64,000 nucleotides of DNA from positions 1 to 64,000 of the forward strand of contig DATHTE010000134.1 in assembly GCA_035463475.1 (NCBI GenBank), read 5' to 3'. Under the pieces are notes generated by a model, which ran no database searches, was not told the origin of the DNA, and worked only from the letters and a program-made list of their open reading frames with translations. Shown in pieces: positions 62,256 through 64,000 of the stretch. The stretch comes from JACPDI01 sp035463475 (lineage in GTDB: Bacteria; Acidobacteriota; Vicinamibacteria; Vicinamibacterales; 2-12-FULL-66-21). The translations under genes were made by a program, and so were the position numbers. Numbering within the stretch: position 1 is the first letter of the stretch; the number at the start of each line of letters is the position of its first letter.

Positions 62256-63617
62256 ATGTCCCTGAACTTCCTGGCGACCCGCTTCACGTGTTCCTGGCCG
62301 TGGGACATCCTCGTGCTGCTCTGCGACGGCCGGGTGGTCTGCGGCTGCGCGGATCCGTACGGCAAGCGGGTGCTCGGCGACGCTCGGACGTCATCGGTGA
62401 ACGCGATCTGGACCGGTGAAGCGCTCGGGAAGCTCCGCGCTGACATCAACGCCGGCGGATCGAGATTCTGCGGCGACTGCCCTCTCAAGCTGCCGCTCAA
62501 GAAGGACGAGGCGCCGCCCCAGCGGCCGCTCGACGCCGGGTCCCTGCCGGCGCGGCTGTTCATCGAGTGCACCGCCGCCTGCAACATCTCGTGCAACCAG
62601 GCCTGCTGCGCGCCCGAGACGGGCATCACGCGGACCCGCCAGGCGGGGATGCTCGACTTCGACCTGTTCACGCGCGTCATCGACGAAACAGGCCCGTCGC
62701 TGGTGCGGATCGACTTCTTCAACTACGGCGAGAGCTTCCTGCACAAGCGCGCGATCGAGATGTGCGAATACATCAAGTCGCGCTTCCCGCGCGTGTATCT
62801 CTACACCAGCACCAACGGCCTCGCGTTCGACGAGGCGGGCGCGCGGCGTCTCGTGCAAAGCGGCATCGACGAGGTGACGTTCTCGATCGACGGCGCGACA
62901 CCCGCGTCCTACGCGATCTACCGGCAGCGCGGCGACTTCAACAAGGCCATCCGCAATCTGACGGCCGCGGTGGACGAGAAGCGAAGGACCGGGGCGGACG
63001 TCCCCTTCATCAACTGGCGCTACATCCTCTTCTCGCACAACGACAGCGACGAGGAGATGGACCTCGCGCGCCGCATGGCCGCTGAGATCGGCGTCGATCG
63101 GCTGTCGTGGGAGATCACCGATCACCCGGAGAACATGTTCTCCCGGCGATTCGCGCCAGGGACGCCGGACCATAAGCGGGTCGAGCGGGAGATCTGGGAC
63201 AACAACTACCTCGGGAACGCGATCCCGGGCGCGACCCCGCGCGCGCAGATCGACGTGCGGACCCGCATTCCCGGCATCCCGCTGGTCACGCGCCCGGGCC
63301 GGACGATGAAAGTGCGGACGCGCGTCAGGAACCTGTCGGCCCGCCCTTTCCCGGCGCGGAACTCCTCCGGGCGCCGTCTCGTGCGGCTGGGAGCGCAGCT
63401 CTGCGCCGCCGACGGCAGGCTCCTCGAGTTGAACCACGCCCGGGCCTTCCTGCCGAGCGACATCAACGCGTACGCCGAAGCCGACATCACGATCGAAGTC
63501 CCGGCGCCTGGACAACCCGGCAAGTACGCGCTGAAGTTCGACCTGGTCAGCGAGGGGGTTGACTGGTTCGAGAACTGCGGCAGCCCCGTGACGTTCAAGA
63601 CCCTGCGAGTCTTCTGA
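62256..63617 (+). CDS. Radical SAM protein with N-terminal SPASM-type domain and C-terminal beta domain
   Basis: 453 residues. A SPASM-like Fe-S domain comes first (Cys 12, 23, 29, 31 and 72, 75, with WPWDILVLLCDGRVVCGCA and NAIWTGEALGKLR). The radical SAM core follows (~98-320) with CTAACNISCNQACC at 105-118, spaced CX3CX3CX3CC rather than the usual CX3CX2C. FFNYGESFLHKRAIEMCEY and SIDGATPASYAIYR are typical core strands. The C-terminal ~115 residues match the beta-sandwich seen after some glycosyl-/methyltransferases (KYALKFDLVSEGVDWFENCG). No Shine-Dalgarno seen. Substrate unknown. Confidence 0.88.
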   Translation: MSLNFLATRFTCSWPWDILVLLCDGRVVCGCADPYGKRVLGDARTSSVNAIWTGEALGKLRADINAGGSRFCGDCPLKLPLKKDEAPPQRPLDAGSLPARLFIECTAACNISCNQACCAPETGITRTRQAGMLDFDLFTRVIDETGPSLVRIDFFNYGESFLHKRAIEMCEYIKSRFPRVYLYTSTNGLAFDEAGARRLVQSGIDEVTFSIDGATPASYAIYRQRGDFNKAIRNLTAAVDEKRRTGADVPFINWRYILFSHNDSDEEMDLARRMAAEIGVDRLSWEITDHPENMFSRRFAPGTPDHKRVEREIWDNNYLGNAIPGATPRAQIDVRTRIPGIPLVTRPGRTMKVRTRVRNLSARPFPARNSSGRRLVRLGAQLCAADGRLLELNHARAFLPSDINAYAEADITIEVPAPGQPGKYALKFDLVSEGVDWFENCGSPVTFKTLRVF

Positions 63618-63620
63618 TCC

Positions 63621-64000
63621 TCACGCCTGCCGGCGCGCCAGCGCCGCGCTCACACGCCGCAGCACCGCCAGCGCCGTCCCCACGTCCGCGGTCAGGACGC
63701 GGGAAAGGTCCTTCATCATGGACTGCTCGCATTCGATCAGCGTGTCGCAGACGGCGCGTCCGCGGGGCGTGAGCTCGATGAGCGGGGAGCGGGCGTGCGC
63801 CGGATTCGGCAGGGCGACGCAGAGTTTCCGGGCCGCAAGGGCCGTGACCAGTGCCTGCACGTGCTGTCGCGACACGCGCCGCTCGCGGGCAATCTGCGGC
63901 ACCGTCCGCGCACCGGCGGCCAGCGTCGCCATCACCCCCTGCAGCGGGCCGGTGACCCCTAGTTGACGGCGCACGGCTTCGTCCGCCTCCTCCAGACGCT
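63621..64000 (-). CDS. MarR-family transcriptional regulator, 5' end missing
   Basis: The frame is open to the window edge (…RLEEADEAVRRQLGVTGPLQ), so the true start lies beyond 64000. Winged-helix pattern: TVPQIARERRVSRQHVQALV then PLIELTPRGRAVCDTLIE. C-terminal helix for dimerisation present. Convergent with the radical SAM gene, three bases apart. Confidence 0.85.
   Translation of the reverse strand, partial: RLEEADEAVRRQLGVTGPLQGVMATLAAGARTVPQIARERRVSRQHVQALVTALAARKLCVALPNPAHARSPLIELTPRGRAVCDTLIECEQSMMKDLSRVLTADVGTALAVLRRVSAALARRQA

Overview
This is a GC-rich window, roughly two-thirds G+C by eye, from a Gram-negative chromosome. It encodes a BamA/TamA-type barrel, TamB, SurA-like and lipoprotein genes, an adenosylcobalamin ribonucleotide reductase, many two-component and sigma-54 regulators, and dense operons in which ORFs overlap by ATGA or GTGA. 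This style suggests Acidobacteriota, perhaps Vicinamibacteria, but that placement is inference and no rRNA gene is present to test it. I saw no tRNA, rRNA, CRISPR array, prophage or intact insertion sequence.

Left third (1-23.8 kb). The window opens inside nrdJ. Next come a lipoprotein, a transmembrane histidine kinase and an NtrC-type regulator on the minus strand, then a divergent lipoprotein. From 23811 down to 7346 runs a 12-gene collinear series: hslV, hslU, a fibronectin-type lipoprotein, a fumarylacetoacetase-family enzyme, a transaldolase/FSA-family enzyme, carboxyltransferase, biotin carboxylase, biotin carrier, tamB, a BamA-type barrel protein, a SurA-like protein and a CPBP protease. 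Most junctions overlap by 1-11 bases, so translation is probably coupled. The series joins proteolysis, acyl-CoA carboxylation and outer-membrane assembly.

Middle (23.8-47.3 kb). This accessory-looking block lies exactly between xerC and hslV, two genes that sit side by side in the dprA-topA-trmFO-xerC-hslV-hslU order of other bacteria. It carries a PEGA-domain protein, an amino-acid permease, an ECF sigma/anti-sigma pair with exported proteins, and a GAF-PAS kinase paired with an unusual HTH-receiver fusion. Next is the most interesting locus (31986-37812): a stand-alone HTH protein, three related small exported beta-rich proteins, a PapD-like chaperone candidate, and an outer-membrane barrel with SdrD-B-like modules and a C-terminal SPOR domain. 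A possible fourth subunit is encoded convergently. It looks like a chaperone-usher-type surface-fibre system with a non-standard usher. A copper module (Tat multicopper oxidase, CusB-like adaptor with two metal-binding domains, small exported CxxC protein), an ABC-F ATPase and a second kinase/NtrC pair follow.

Right third (47.3-64 kb). xerC, trmFO, topA and dprA are on the minus strand. On the plus strand are a TPR protein, a lipoprotein gene broken by an in-frame TAG, and the housekeeping series rplU-rpmA-obg-nadD-rsfS, followed by a degenerate sigma-54-activator-like gene and comF. tmk and lysA are convergent to these. The end holds an ECF sigma factor, a STAS protein, a small helical protein and a permuted SPASM/radical SAM protein, then a partial MarR regulator at the edge.

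Small repeats recur at gene junctions and inside genes. They include a 7-bp tandem array, an 8-bp tandem array that contains the start codon of accC, a 24-bp repeat that builds a signal peptide, and a perfect 51-bp palindromic element inserted in frame in trmFO.
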